Assembly: GCA_009746045.1 (NCBI GenBank) | Contig: RPFO01000648.1 | Coordinates: 1,589,920 to 1,653,919, forward strand | Direction of reading: 5' to 3' | Length of the DNA: 64,000 bases | DNA from: Mesostigma viride | Taxonomy: Eukaryota > Streptophyta > Mesostigmatophyceae > Mesostigmatales > Mesostigmataceae | Shown here: positions 1 to 10,782 of the stretch, one piece after another | Layout: each line of letters opens with the position of its first letter | Position numbering within the stretch: the stretch's first letter is position 1 | Notes under the pieces: generated by a model | The model's database searches: none | What the model was told of the DNA's origin: nothing | Seen by the model: the letters and a program-made list of their open reading frames with translations, nothing else | Position numbers and translations under genes: made by a program

Positions 1-253
1 ACTCCCTGAATCCGACGTCGGCACTTTATGCCAGTCGTGCATATCCTAGACGGGCTTCCCTGTATCGAAATTCAAGAACTCCAGTATTTAGACGATCGTC
101 TCTACCTCGTATTTGCTGTTCTAAACCATCGTCGCATATTAGTCTTAATCTTTACCATTACGGATTGAGCGTCTCCGGCTTTCTCGGCTGTCTCCAGATT
201 TTCACCTTGCCGAGACTCGGTTGTGACCAGATTTTAACCTTGCCGAGACAATC

Positions 254-1147
254 ATGTCCGCAGCCGCGACAGCAGCAGCTACGAAAGCGACAAAAGATCT
301 CAACATTCTACAGGCCTGCAAAAATATTACACAGTTCGACGGCCTCGACCCAGTAAAGTGGGATAACACCAAGATTCCTTTTCTGGCCGTAGTGACAGCA
401 TTCGGGATGCTGTCTGTCCTGCTTGGCACCGAGGTCAATGAGGAACGCGACCTGATTCTTTTTGCGGCCCTTTGTCAGTGCCTCGTTGGACCGGCACTCA
501 AAGTGGCAAACAGTGTTACTCAGAAAACTGGCAGCGTGGCATATCATCGCATCTGTGAAGAATATGAGCATCTCAAGCTGCAGATGAGCAACCGGCGAGC
601 ACTACGCCGCAAGCTAAATCGAATGAAGCTGGAACCCGGCGTTACAATGCGGCAATATATAACCGACGGGGAATTAACTTATAACGACCTGATTGCCACC
701 GGCGCCAAAATGGCACCCGAGGATCTGGCCGAGAATCTGCTCGCCGGCGTGACCGAGGAGTTGCTTCCGTCCCTTGCCCAATTGAACCTTGGGGACGGTA
801 TCACCCTACAGGAAACTAAGGCGGCACTTCTTAAGGCCTGGGACCTTGTGCACGGTAACAAAGATTCCGCGGAGGCCACCGGGGTGTATCATACCTCCCA
901 CTCTGGACGCGGTGGCCGTGGCACCGGCCGTGGCAGGGGGCGTGGCGGTCACAATGGCGGGACCCAGCGGCCCAGCTGCACCCACTGCGGTCGCACCTCT
1001 CATCAGGAGCCCACCTGCTGGTGGAAGTATCCTCACCTACGGAACACTCGCGGCAACACCGGCGGGCCCGCCGCCCACCACACCACCGACACCCCACCGG
1101 CGCCCTCCCACGAGGCCCACGACCTCCCCCCCGGTTTCTGCTTCTAA
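254..1147 (+). CDS. gag: Gag protein with CCHC zinc knuckle
   Basis: A 297-residue protein of the copia-type Gag class, which forms the virus-like particle and packages element RNA. The N-terminal 200 residues are helical and typical of this class. A Gly/Arg-rich RNA-binding stretch (about residues 217-235) precedes one zinc knuckle of form CX2CX4HX4C (CTHCGRTSH, about residue 244). The ATG at 254 follows the leader directly. The reading frame stops 38 residues after the knuckle without entering protease, which fits a gag-only element. The fold is recognised with good confidence; the assignment to copia rather than another LTR lineage is inferred from the Gag style. Confidence 0.72.
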   Translation: MSAAATAAATKATKDLNILQACKNITQFDGLDPVKWDNTKIPFLAVVTAFGMLSVLLGTEVNEERDLILFAALCQCLVGPALKVANSVTQKTGSVAYHRICEEYEHLKLQMSNRRALRRKLNRMKLEPGVTMRQYITDGELTYNDLIATGAKMAPEDLAENLLAGVTEELLPSLAQLNLGDGITLQETKAALLKAWDLVHGNKDSAEATGVYHTSHSGRGGRGTGRGRGRGGHNGGTQRPSCTHCGRTSHQEPTCWWKYPHLRNTRGNTGGPAAHHTTDTPPAPSHEAHDLPPGFCF

Positions 1148-1714
1148 ACGCCTTATCCAGCTCCCCCGGGACAGGGCACAAGGGGTAGCAGCCAGCTGGG
1201 CCCAGCTAGCACCAGACGTGGGCCCTGGAGCTTTTCAACCTGCACTGCAGCAGGCGACAGCAGCCAGCCCCCCCAACCCGTCCTCTGGCCCTCCTGCATT
1301 GCTAGCGGCTAGTCGCCCACCCTGCCAGACGTGCCAGGTGCAGGTCTTCATGCCAGCAGCCAGCAGTGACCAGTACTGCAGTACCAGCATCAACCAGTCA
1401 ACCTGTGTTCTTTTCTCCTGTGGCGCACTCCCAGGGACACCTGGGGGCCACCGGATGTCTTTCCAGGGTCCCAGCATTTTACCAGCAACAGCAGCCACAA
1501 CCAAGTTTTTTCTAGGGTCACCAGCATTCTCCAAGCGACAGCCACTGTGGCGCACTCCCAGGGACACCTGGGGGCTACAGTCATCAAGTCTCCTCTCAGC
1601 TCCAACCAGATAGCCGTGTAAGGGGGGTGCCATGGGAGTGTACCCGGCTATACCCTCACTAGCTATAGGTTTCTCTGAGCAAGGGGGGAACAGGCACATT
1701 GTATGCAAGGGGGG

Positions 1715-2278
1715 TGTCAGGATATGCCCCAATATGCCTGACAGTTTTTTTTTTATTGAGTGTGCTAGTTTCGGGTATACCGGAACTTATATGACTACTT
1801 TCTTCTACATTCTACTAAATATATTAGTTAGCTAAATATATTAGCTAGCTGACATCCGTACCCTAGTGGTACTGTACCCAGTGGTACTGTAACCAGTGGT
1901 ACTGTAACCAGTGGTACTGTAGCCAGTGGTACTGTAGCCGTCTGACAAAATTTGCCTGGCTCCGCGCTACGCGCCGACCCTATGTTCACTAAGTGCTGCC
2001 CTGGAGGCGCAATGTCCTTGTACTTGCATACTAGTGATCTGACGCATCATTTTAGTGTTGGTGTAAGCCACCCACTTGTGTGTGGCGGCTGGATGCACTT
2101 TAACTTATACCGTAGATTATTTCCAGATCGACGGATACTGCGACAGTGTGTTTTTCCACTTAATGTTGCCCCTGCAATTGTCATGGCTACCCGTTTGTAC
2201 GCCGACTCAAAGTCAATATATAAAATCAGTAAAGCATTATTCGATCTTTAAGCCTGCCACCTGTCTTACATTCTGACA
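1715..2278 (+). repeat. 3' LTR of the gag-only element
   Basis: This 564-bp LTR begins TGTCAG and ends CTGACA, a perfect 6-bp inverted terminal pair. It lies immediately after the polypurine tract AAGGGGGG. A 15-bp tandem repeat lies inside it, and TATATAAAA-type AT-rich sequence lies near 2216. The flank after the LTR is CGGCT; the matching left duplication cannot be checked because the 5' end is outside the window. Confidence 0.85.
1865..1939 (+). repeat. 15-bp tandem repeat in LTR
   Basis: Five consecutive 15-bp units beginning AGTGGTACTGTA start at 1865, 1880, 1895, 1910 and 1925. They differ only in the last few bases. They sit in the presumed U3 part of the LTR and may be enhancer-like repeats; that role is inference. 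Confidence 0.85.
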
Positions 2279-3410
2279 CGGCTGTCCAAGCGTACAAGTC
2301 CTCGAAGGACTCCATGACGGCCGCAAACATGCTGGCGCGGGACAGACTGTTGAACGCGTTGTGGCAGTCGACCTTGACGACAGCGTGGGTGGGGTGGGCC
2401 TCGAGGTAGGCCTGCACCGAATGGATGAGGATATCCGCCCCGCCTGGAGTCGTCACCCCCAGCTGGGCCGCCACCGAGGTCTCACCCGCTGCGAGGGGCG
2501 GGCAGAAAAAGGCACGGAGCTCGGGCGCCTTTTGGCGGCAGATCACTTTGCCCACGAGCTTGCGGAGCACCTCACCGCAGGCGATCGGGCGCACCTTGCC
2601 CTCGGGGGGGGGCAAGACACCCTTGAGCAGAGCGAGGAGGCGAGCGCCCGCTAACCACTCGCGCGCAGCGGGAGGAACGCGACCAGCCGCCAGGTCAATG
2701 AGGGTGTCAAAGAGAATGTCCTCGCCCCCATGCCCCACCAGGACCTCCAAGTGCTCGTAGCGCCAGCCCGACGGCCCGGTAGAGGAAGCCCGCGGGACCG
2801 CACGCATCACCTCCAGGAAGCAGTCGCGGTCCAGCCGGAGGGGGGCCGGCAGGGGGTCCGGCACGGGCAGCTGGAATCCGGGCTCCGCAGGGTGAAGAGC
2901 CTCCAAGGCCGCCAGGGTAGCCGCATTGGCGGGGGCGAGCTTGGCCATTTCCAAGCGGGTCATGGCCCGGCTGAGCTGCCCCTCGCGGACGAGGCGGATG
3001 ACGTCGGCGGCCACCCGCTCGAAGTTGACCTCCCCCGACAGCCGGGCCGTGCGCGGGGGCGGCACGCCAAACAGCCCCTCCCAGTCCCCCTGCAGAAAGC
3101 GTCGGCAACGGGCAATAACCGCACCCTGGAGGCCGCGCACACCACGCCCGAGAGGGGTGAGGAGCAGGCGGGGGGTCACCATGTGCAGTTTAAAGCCCAG
3201 CGGGTCGTCCGGAGCGGCGTGCATGCGCCGGAGAGAAACGATTGCACATTGCGCGAAAAGGCTACGCGCGCGGTGGGGGAGGTCGGTCAGGGTAGACGTC
3301 GGGTTGATGGCGCATGCATCCCAGGGAACCGTGTCAAGCCAACGCCAACTGGCCGAGTAGTCGGGCGGCGGGGGCTGGGAGCCGGTGGGAGCCGAGGCGG
3401 GAGGGGGGAG
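2279..3410 (-). pseudogene. Non-LTR reverse transcriptase, N-terminal part
   Basis: This segment has the hallmarks of the LINE RT fingers and palm: PSGWRYEHL, then a KVRPIACGEVLRKLVGK block, then VKVDCHNAFNSLSR (motif A, catalytic Asp). The reading frame is open from 3518 but the recognisable protein starts near 3400. It runs into the LTR of the gag-only element at 2278 and stops at 2226 inside that LTR. The YADD/FADD box, thumb and endonuclease are not present here. This RT style is widespread in algae, oomycetes and some animals. Confidence 0.8.
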
Positions 3411-4785
3411 GGGGCCGGGACTGCTGGCCGGTTGAGGGGCCGTTGAGCAACACAGGCGCGCGCGTGCTGAGCGCGCCCGTGAATGGAGTACACCCGCTGG
3501 CAGTGAGCTTCCGGGCACCGGTAACAGCTCATGGCCTGCAGATCCGCCGCGCCGAGATCGGGGTGCACAGCGCGAAGGTGCTGGCAGAGGAGGTTACGGT
3601 TGTGGAACACACCCGCACACGGGGACCCCGTGGGAAGCAGCACGGCACACCGGTGAAGGCCGTCGGCGGGCGCTGAGTGGCGGGGAGCGGCGCCAGCAAA
3701 GGCAGGACGTGGGGCCTGCGGCGTCTCCCCAGCCGGGCCGGCAGGCGCGCGCACCACGACCCGACCAGCGCCCGGCAGGCCCGCCGGGGCCACGGAGGAG
3801 GCAGTGCCCACCGGGGAGACCCCCAGCGGAGGGGGATCGAGAACGCCGGCGCCCCTCCCAGGGGGACTCGCCAGCGCGCCCGCGACCACCCCAGGCCCCG
3901 GCAACGAGGCCGGGGGCGGCGGCCGAGGGGTCGGGGAGGCAGCTGGCCCCGGGGCCCGGTGGGGACCCGGCAGGGGACCCAGCGAGACCGGGGGCGGGCC
4001 GAGAGGAAGCGCAGTCCCAGGGGGCGGCACAACAGCCCGGCACAACGGGCAGCGCGGCACGGAGTGGAGCAAGCTGCGCGCGATGCACGCTTGATGGAAT
4101 GTGTGGCCGCACGCGGGCAGGCGACACAAGCCATCCCCCGGCCGGAAGGGCTCAAGGCAGATGGCACAGGAGCCCGACTCGGGGTCGTCCCCCTCCAGAA
4201 GGGACCGGACATGAGGGGGGGCGGGTCCCAGCCGGCCTCCCAGCAACCCGGGAGAGCGGCAATCTGGGCGCGCGAGAGGATGCCGACCGGTTGGTCAGCC
4301 GCGGGGTGCCATTCGTGCGGGATGCCTGCCAACTCCAGGATGTCGTGGAGGAAGGCAGAAACAGGCGTCCCCGCGGTTAGGGGCTGGGCGCGCCCGGCCG
4401 AGTCCACCAAGATGGCCTGGCCGCCCTGAACCGCGATGGGGGCCCCGAACTCCACACGCAGCATGGCGGCCTGCGCCAGGCTGAGGGAGGTGATGAGAAA
4501 GCCCCCACTGGCAACCGGGCCGGGAGGCGGGGCCTGGGCGTCCAAGAAGAGGCGAAGCTGCCGCGGGGACATGAGGCCCAGGTCGGCGCCGCCCGCGAGG
4601 TAGGCCGCCCGCACCGAGACCTGTGCGTCTCGAGCCACCGCCGTGACGAACTCGACCACCTCCTGACCCACCCGCTCGTCCAGGGAAAGCAGCTCTTCCT
4701 GCCGGGCGGCCGGGAGATGCCACGGCAGCCGGCAGCCGGCGTGATATCCTTCCAAGACATACCCCCAAAGAGTCGAGGCCGTCAC
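3411..4785 (-). pseudogene. LINE-encoded RING and C2H2 zinc-finger region
   Basis: The upstream frame (4785 to about 4200) encodes an unrecognised 190-residue domain. A frame change leads into a RING-type finger: CAICLEPF, then CGHTFH, then CPLC, the C3H2C3-like pattern of E3 ubiquitin ligases. After a long Pro/Ala/Gly-rich linker comes a finger with CAGVF, then H-x3-H (about 3600-3540), and a second Cys/His cluster. A further frame change near 3365-3410, in G/C runs, joins it to the RT. The fingers probably bind nucleic acid or host proteins; that role is inferred. It may be one ancestral polyprotein with the RT. Confidence 0.6.
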
Positions 4786-5614
4786 CGGGGGGCGGCGGAA
4801 AGAAATGTCGCCCGCACCTGCGCAACTAGGGCCAGGAAGGCCGGGGGCCTAGGGAGCGAGGGGAAGGCGGCCTGGAGCCCGACCGCGTCCAGCAACAAAG
4901 GGCAGTACGCCCAAGAAAAGGTGGCGCGGCCCACCACGCCGACAATGTGCGAGGGCGGCCACGAGGTGAACGCGTGGGCCCGGGGGCCGCCGTCCCACGC
5001 GGCAAGGACGGGGGTGGCGGCTGGGTGGCCAACCGCGGCCGGGGGAAGGGAGGCCAGAGCGTCGGGGAGCGAGGGGCCGGGGGCGGGCGCCGGGGTCGCC
5101 AGGCCCGCCGGGGGTCGGCCGGGCCCAGCCCAGGCGACAGCGCCGCGCCCCCGTCGGCGGGGCCAGGCGACGGGTGGGGCCCCGGGGCCGAGGGCGCCAG
5201 GGCCCGAGCAACGGCGGCCCCATCGGGCAGGCCACGGCCCGCCCCGAGGGCCTCGGCAGGGGGGCACACGGGGCAGGGGGCCGGAGCACCCAGCGGGGAG
5301 GGCAGCCCGGGGGCCCGCCGGGGGGGACAGCGCGGGCACGTCCAGGAGCCCGGCGGGACCCGGTAGAGCCGGGGAGTAAGACACTGCAAGTGCCACCCGG
5401 AATTGCAAGCATCACAAACTAACATGTGGTGCCCGCGGTGCCCGCTCCGGCAGACCTCGCAGACCAAGGAGGGGGAGACCGGGGCGCCCGAGCCCCCCGC
5501 AGCCGGGTCGCCCACCTCCGCAAGAAGGGCCGCAAGCCGAGAGGACCGCCGAGGCGCCAACCGGGGAGCGGGGGAGCCGTTGGGCGAAGGGGGTCGTGGG
5601 TCGTCCATGAACAA
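4782..5614 (-). pseudogene. LINE-encoded PHD-finger N-terminal region
   Basis: The protein opens at the ATG at 5614. Near residues 51-95 it has a Cys4-His-Cys3 PHD finger: CEVC, then CDAC, then W-H-L-Q-C, then CPRC. PHD fingers usually read histone H3 tails, so in a LINE it could guide integration to chromatin states; this is inference. The frame is lost in the GC-rich linker after about 5300, and the next conserved-looking stretch (from about 5000, with FTSWPPSHIVGVVGRATFSW) is in another frame. No stop-free single frame spans the region. Confidence 0.6.
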
Positions 5615-5715
5615 TCAGGGCAGGCGTGGCAGCCACCGAGGGGGGGGCGGGGGGTGTGGGGGCGGAGCCCCCCACGCGGGGGGTTTGGGGGGCGGCAGCC
5701 CCCCAACGCGCTGCC

Positions 5716-7312
5716 GGTACCGCCTGCCGTCCGGCACTTTGAAGCCCGCCGGTGCTATAATTCCTATCGTCCACGCATGTTTTCCCCTGCCTCAAACCGC
5801 ACGTTGCATTTAAATCTGGAGCCCAAAATTCACTGAAAACGTGTGCCAGCCGGTAGCAAACTGGGCCAAGCTGCCACGGAATGGTGGTACCGCCTGCCGT
5901 CCGGCACTTTGAAGCCCGCCGGTGCTATAATTCCTATCGTCCACGCATGTTTTCCCCTGCCTCAAACCGCACGTTGCATTTAAATCTGGAGCCCAAAATT
6001 CACTGAAAACGTGTGCCAGCCGGTAGCAAACTGGGCCAAGCTGCCACGGAATGGTGGTACCGCCTGCCGTCCGGCACTTTGAAGCCCGCCGGTGCTATAA
6101 TTCCTATCGTCCACGCATGTTTTCCCCTGCCTCAAACCGCACGTTGCATTTAAATCTGGAGCCCAAAATTCACTGAAAACGTGTGCCAGCCGGTAGCAAA
6201 CTGGGCCAAGCTGCCACGGAATGGTGGTACCGCCTGCCGTCCGGCACTTTGAAGCCCGCCGGTGCTATAATTCCTATCGTCCACGCATGTTTTCCCCTGC
6301 CTCAAACCGCACGTTGCATTTAAATCTGGAGCCCAAAATTCACTGAAAACGTGTGCCAGCCGGTAGCAAACTGGGCCAAGCTGCCACGGAATGGTGGTAC
6401 CGCCTGCCGTCCGGCACTTTGAAGCCCGCCGGTGCTATAATTCCTATCGTCCACGCATGTTTTCCCCTGCCTCAAACCGCACGTTGCATTTAAATCTGGA
6501 GCCCAAAATTCACTGAAAACGTGTGCCAGCCGGTAGCAAACTGGGCCAAGCTGCCACGGAATGGTGGTACCGCCTGCCGTCCGGCACTTTGAAGCCCGCC
6601 GGTGCTATAATTCCTATCGTCCACGCATGTTTTCCCCTGCCTCAAACCGCACGTTGCATTTAAATCTGGAGCCCAAAATTCACTGAAAACGTGTGCCAGC
6701 CGGTAGCAAACTGGGCCAAGCTGCCACGGAATGGTGGTACCGCCTGCCGTCCGGCACTTGGAAGCCCGCCGGTGCTATAATTCCTATCGTCCACGCATGT
6801 TTTCCCCTGCCTCAAACCGCACGTTGCATTTAAATCTGGAGCCCAAAATTCACTGAAAACGTGTGCCAGCCGGTAGCAAACTGGGCCAAGCTGCCACGGA
6901 ATGGTGGTACCGCCTGCCGTCCGGCACTTGGAAGCCCGCCGGTGCTATAATTCCTATCGTCCACGCATGTTTTCCCCTGCCTCAAACCGCACGTTGCATT
7001 TAAATCTGGAGCCCAAAATGCACTGAAAACGTGTGCCAGCCGGTAGCAAACTGGGCCAAGCTGCCACGGAATGGTGGTACCGCCTGCCGTCCGGCACTTT
7101 GAAGCCCGCCGGTGCTATAATTCCTATCGTCCACGCATGTTTCCCCTGCCTCAAACCGCACGTTGCATTTAAATCTGGAGCCCAAAATGCACTGAAAACG
7201 TGTGCCAGCCGGTAGCAAACTGGGCCAAGCTGCCACGGAATGGTGGTACCGCCTGCCGTCCGGCACTTTGAAGCCCGCCGGTGCTATAATTCCTATCGTC
7301 CACGCATGTTTT
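5716..7312 (-). repeat. 170-bp tandem repeat array, about 9.4 copies
   Basis: Units starting GGTACCGCCTGCC occur at 5716, 5886, 6056, 6226, 6396, 6566, 6736, 6906, 7076 and 7245. The period is exactly 170 bp, except for a one-base deletion in the ninth copy. The last copy is partial and breaks at about 7312. Copies are nearly identical, with single changes such as TTTG to TTGG at about 6769 and 6939. The array ends at the 5' side of the LINE. It contains no gene; short open frames inside it are by-products of the repeat. Confidence 0.95.
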
Positions 7313-8934
7313 TAAAATCGAGTCTCATATATATGTTTCCCTAGATAGGTACGTTGTTGGTACTTAATTGGGTATTTGGGTAGTGGGGTACGTGACAGAT
7401 GTCAGTACCCAATGTACGTAGAGTCCCGTCAGTGGACGGTAAGTAGAGTACTATCCTAGATACTAAGGGAACGTACACTGATCTCGTGGAATGATCTGTG
7501 GTCACAGGATGTGGCGAGACTACTACATGTCATCGTGCGGCCTCGGGGCAACCGTCTGCACCCAACGATCACTGGCGGCCAGCCATGGAGCTGCAGTCAG
7601 TGCAGTGGAATGAACGTGTTGAGAAGGGTACGAATTCCATTGAGTCACTAAGGAAATCATCATGACCCCTTGCACTCCGACGGTGTCTCGTTGATTCATT
7701 CATACGTTATGTGCTCAGTCAAGCATCATACGGCGTCCTGGCAGCGTCCTTTCCATAACATGACTACTATCGGGTAGCTGTCAAGCTGAAGCTGCCGGGC
7801 CAGGACGCGGACACCTCAAAAACGTGCTGCTCCGGCGTTCCCATGCTGAGCACCCGATTTTTACTTGTCCGCCAGCTAGTCAAGGATGGCCACAACGTCG
7901 ACCTCGTCAACTTAGCGTTGGACAGCAAGCTCTAGCTGCAGCATCGGGATGAGGAACAACACCTACTTTTTGCCCGCGCACGGTGCGGACGCAGCGGTGG
8001 ACGCCATCCCAGAGCTGAAATCTTCGGTGACGAGCTGCTCGAAAATGGCGAGCAGCGAGCACAGCATCTCACGTGCCTCGGGACACGCGGCAGAGTGGCT
8101 GGCCCGTAGCCGTGGGCCTAACGGTCATACTGGCCATACTTGCCCGTGACATTGTTGTTTGTTGTTGTCAGTGTACGTTGCCCACGCTGCACGTACATCA
8201 GCTTGCCCGTTTATGCGGGATCGCGGGGGTGGCCTACTGGGCATTACTCGCACACAGCGCGGCCATTTATACTCTGCGCCGGCCCATGCAGTGTAAGTTC
8301 ACGCCAATTCGAGGCCGGAGTTTCCAGCGCAACGGAGAATTCCGTGTCAGACGCTGAAGTACTTTCAGAAACCGCAATCCATGCAGACCAGCCCAGTGCA
8401 GGCGGAGCGCATTGTCGCCGCCAGCATACCAAGTGACACTGGGGCTGGTAACCCAAGCGATCCGGCGACCAGAACACATGCATGGGCGGCGCTCGAGCGC
8501 TGCCAGCCTAACTGTCAGACTAAAGGGGACGGATTCGTGGCGCGAGGGCGAAATCGACCACTTAGCCGCAAAAATTTTCCCAAGTCCCGGACTGCCTGAA
8601 GCCCGGTGCTGGCGCGAGGCTTCGAGCGAGCCGACCACGACGTGGACAGCGACCTGTCGGCCACTGTGCTGTCAAGCGCCAACGGTCAAGTGGACTGCAA
8701 AATGCTGCAACTTAGGCATCAGGCGGTCGGCCAGTTTTCGGTGTTCGGCCAGGCCATGGCTTAATTGCAATTGCACTAGCTGCAACGACCCTTGGAAATT
8801 GTCGCCCAGGATGCATAGACGGCCCACTCTCAAGGTTGCCCTAATGTTTTGCCGGTGGGAACTTAACTTGTACATCAAGTTTTGTGTCGTGTTTGCCGGA
8901 ATTTGTGAGGCGCTGTAAGCATGCGTTTTCTGGT
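7313..8934. other. Gene-poor stretch, no recognised feature
   Basis: About 1.6 kb follow the tandem array. Open frames here are short and lack recognisable domains or consistent codon use. No LTR, TIR or tRNA was seen. It may be old, decayed repeat sequence. Confidence 0.5.
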
Positions 8935-9162
8935 CAGTGTGAGCTAGTACGGCAATACGGCAATATGGCCCAAACTCGGTGTATTGCATGCCGTATTGCG
9001 TATTATACGCGTATTATACACGTATTATACACGTATTATACACGTATTATACACGTATTATATCGCGTATTATACGTAATACGGCAATACGCCAACTCCC
9101 CCCCCCCCGTATTGTATAATACGGCGTATTTACCGTATAATATGGCGTACTAGCTCACACTG
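8935..9162. mobile_element. MITE-like element with 17-bp terminal inverted repeats
   Basis: The 228-bp unit starts CAGTGTGAGCTAGTACG and ends with its exact reverse complement. The interior is an AT-rich near-palindrome built from 11-bp units around CGTATTATACA (about 8996-9066) and a C-run at about 9099. It has no coding capacity. A target-site duplication was not evident, so the superfamily is not assigned. Confidence 0.8.
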
Positions 9163-10346
9163 TTTCTCGTTCTTTCTTTGTGTTCTTCCAGCAATTACGT
9201 GTTTATTTTGCCGTGACTGCCAATGGCAATGGCCCATGCCAGCGTGTTGGCATTGTTCCCACGAGTTGTTTTCTACGTACCTTGAGTATATACATCCATC
9301 ATGCCAGATAATTTTGCACACCGTTTTGGTGGCACTAGTTTGCGGTGTAGCGAAGCGCAGTTATATCGTTGCTTACGACTCGCTTTCGCCGTGAGTTAAT
9401 TAAGTGCCTGTGACACATGTCTTATTTTGTTTTGTGCTGAGCAATGTTGCTTGTATGCAAGTGTTTACGTCGGACCTTTGAGTCGAATTCGGCTGTGCAT
9501 TTCGGCATTAATAGCCTGTAATGTCGGATGTCATGTTTACTCTCGGGCACTGCCTGATTTGTGAATCGTGACGAAGTTATCGTCACGTGACAGTGTTCGC
9601 CTGTGTGGCGGTGATGTTTTGCACGTCCTTCTTCTTTGCTATGCAGCGTGTTATCTGTCATGGCCACTATGTTTTGTGTTGAAGGTTGCATTGCACCTTG
9701 TTTGTGTGGCATTTGTTGCCATGTTTCAATGTTTGCTCACCCCGTTTAATTGGCGTAAAACGTTATGTTGGTGTCATTCAGTTTTTGGTGATCGAGATGG
9801 TGTATGTTATGTTGCTCCATATGTGTGTACACTGTACAGCATGTATTGTTGCCGTTACCCTACCTCTATACCGTATGGGTCAGCTCATTAGTATATATAG
9901 GGACCTTCGTTGTTGGCAACTTGGCATGTGTTGCCTTATTATATGTGTGGGACTGTGTGCCCCTAATGTGTCCATGGGAAGCCGCTTTGAGTGTCAAGGG
10001 GGAATGTAGGGCTAGAGCACTTTTTCCAACTATAAGGGTTGGGTTTTAGCCATTCAGGGTGGGCAGCCAGTGCGTTGCTGCTATGGCAGGGCACTCATAT
10101 TCGCGTTGCCGGGGGGGATCGATCAGTGGCGGTTGTGCGGCTCATGACCGCATGTTGGAGCTTCAAGCGTTTCATGAGGTCGGCATCTTCATTTTTCAGT
10201 TGCACCATGGTAGATTCAATTAATGGTACATTGTAGTGACTGCGTGGCATGCTATATGTACGAGCATGGGGGGTGTTGAGATTCCACCTACCCTGGCAGA
10301 CATCTTTTGCATAATTTGTGCCCTGCATACATGTGCCTAAGGGGGG
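9163..10346. other. Gene-poor AT-rich stretch
   Basis: No convincing gene was found in this 1.2 kb. Two purine-run-plus-TG sites (about 10000 and 10268) resemble polypurine tract and LTR junctions. The stretch could therefore be the decayed interior of an LTR element that ends in the next feature. Confidence 0.35.
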
Positions 10347-10782
10347 TGTTAGGGATATTATATCCACCACCTGCCCACAATGCATCCCAGCCTCAGTGAT
10401 TTGTTTCTTGCTGGATTTATTACACAAAGACTGGGAATTTGATAGCTTTGAGAAGCTAGATGAGCTGGGCTCAATGAGCTGCATGGTCAATATTCATGTG
10501 CCATAGCCCTATACTAGTAGTGGACATGGATGACTTGTAGCCTGCTCAAGGTAGCCTAGTAGCATCACATTGCTTGACAAGTGGTACATGCACTTGTTTG
10601 ATTGACAAGTGGTGCTTTGGCATAGTGGACAAGTGTTTGGTCCATGAGGTCAGTGACAAGTGTTGGCAGCTTGACATGATGACACATGTCATGGCAATTA
10701 CATGATGACAAGTGAATAGTCTCATATGGCATGACACTTGTCACTCCAAGGAGAAGAGATGTGCCACTTTAGTAATCACGTT
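10347..10782 (+). repeat. Possible 3' LTR fragment, interrupted by gypsy-1
   Basis: The sequence AAGGGGGG (10339-10346) is followed at once by TGTTAGGGATAT, the layout of a polypurine tract and LTR start. The fragment carries seven copies of ACAAGTG or its complement (10577, 10591, 10605, 10629, 10656, 10708, 10735). Gypsy-1 inserted at 10782, so any remainder would resume after 61180; an AATAAA lies there near 61300. No matching LTR end was found, so the call is tentative. Confidence 0.35.

Larger units (their letters stand above)
1..2278 (+). mobile_element. gag-only LTR retrotransposon, 5' end beyond window
   Basis: The visible part consists of a leader, a Gag gene, about 560 bp without pol domains, a purine tract AAGGGGGG (1707-1714) and a 3' LTR starting TGTCAG. 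The LTR junction at 2278/2279 interrupts a LINE reverse transcriptase reading frame, so this element inserted into the LINE. The 5' LTR and primer-binding site are not visible and should lie left of base 1. The leader has two imperfect copies of a motif beginning CCAGATTTT (about 194 and 229). Lack of protease, integrase and RT suggests a non-autonomous element, although internal deletion of an autonomous copia-like parent is equally possible. Confidence 0.75.
2279..5714 (-). mobile_element. LINE-like non-LTR retrotransposon, 3' part cut off
   Basis: Read leftward, the order is PHD finger (about 5460-5325), an uncharacterised segment, RING finger (about 4160-4030), C2H2-like finger (about 3600-3540), then non-LTR reverse transcriptase (from about 3400). 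The RT is cut at 2279 by the gag-only LTR element, so the catalytic FADD-type box and everything 3' would be outside the window. The reading frame changes several times in the very GC-rich linkers, so the copy is either decayed or contains indel errors. The 170-bp tandem array begins at its 5' side. Confidence 0.72.

Noticed and set aside
2730-4429. Several long plus-strand frames opposite the LINE
   Set aside because: They mirror the zinc-finger and RT frames in high-GC sequence and have no recognisable domain.
5716-7312. CRISPR-like array
   Set aside because: The repeats are contiguous 170-bp units without spacers, in eukaryotic sequence.
8244-8918. Frames of 120-170 residues in the gene-poor left stretch
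   Set aside because: Overlapping frames on both strands, no motif, low-complexity composition.
8931-9170. Target-site duplication of the MITE
   Set aside because: Bases outside the 17-bp ends (TCTGGT and TTTCTC) do not match at any usual length.
10095-10490. 131-residue minus-strand frame
   Set aside because: No domain, and it overlaps a putative polypurine tract and LTR start.
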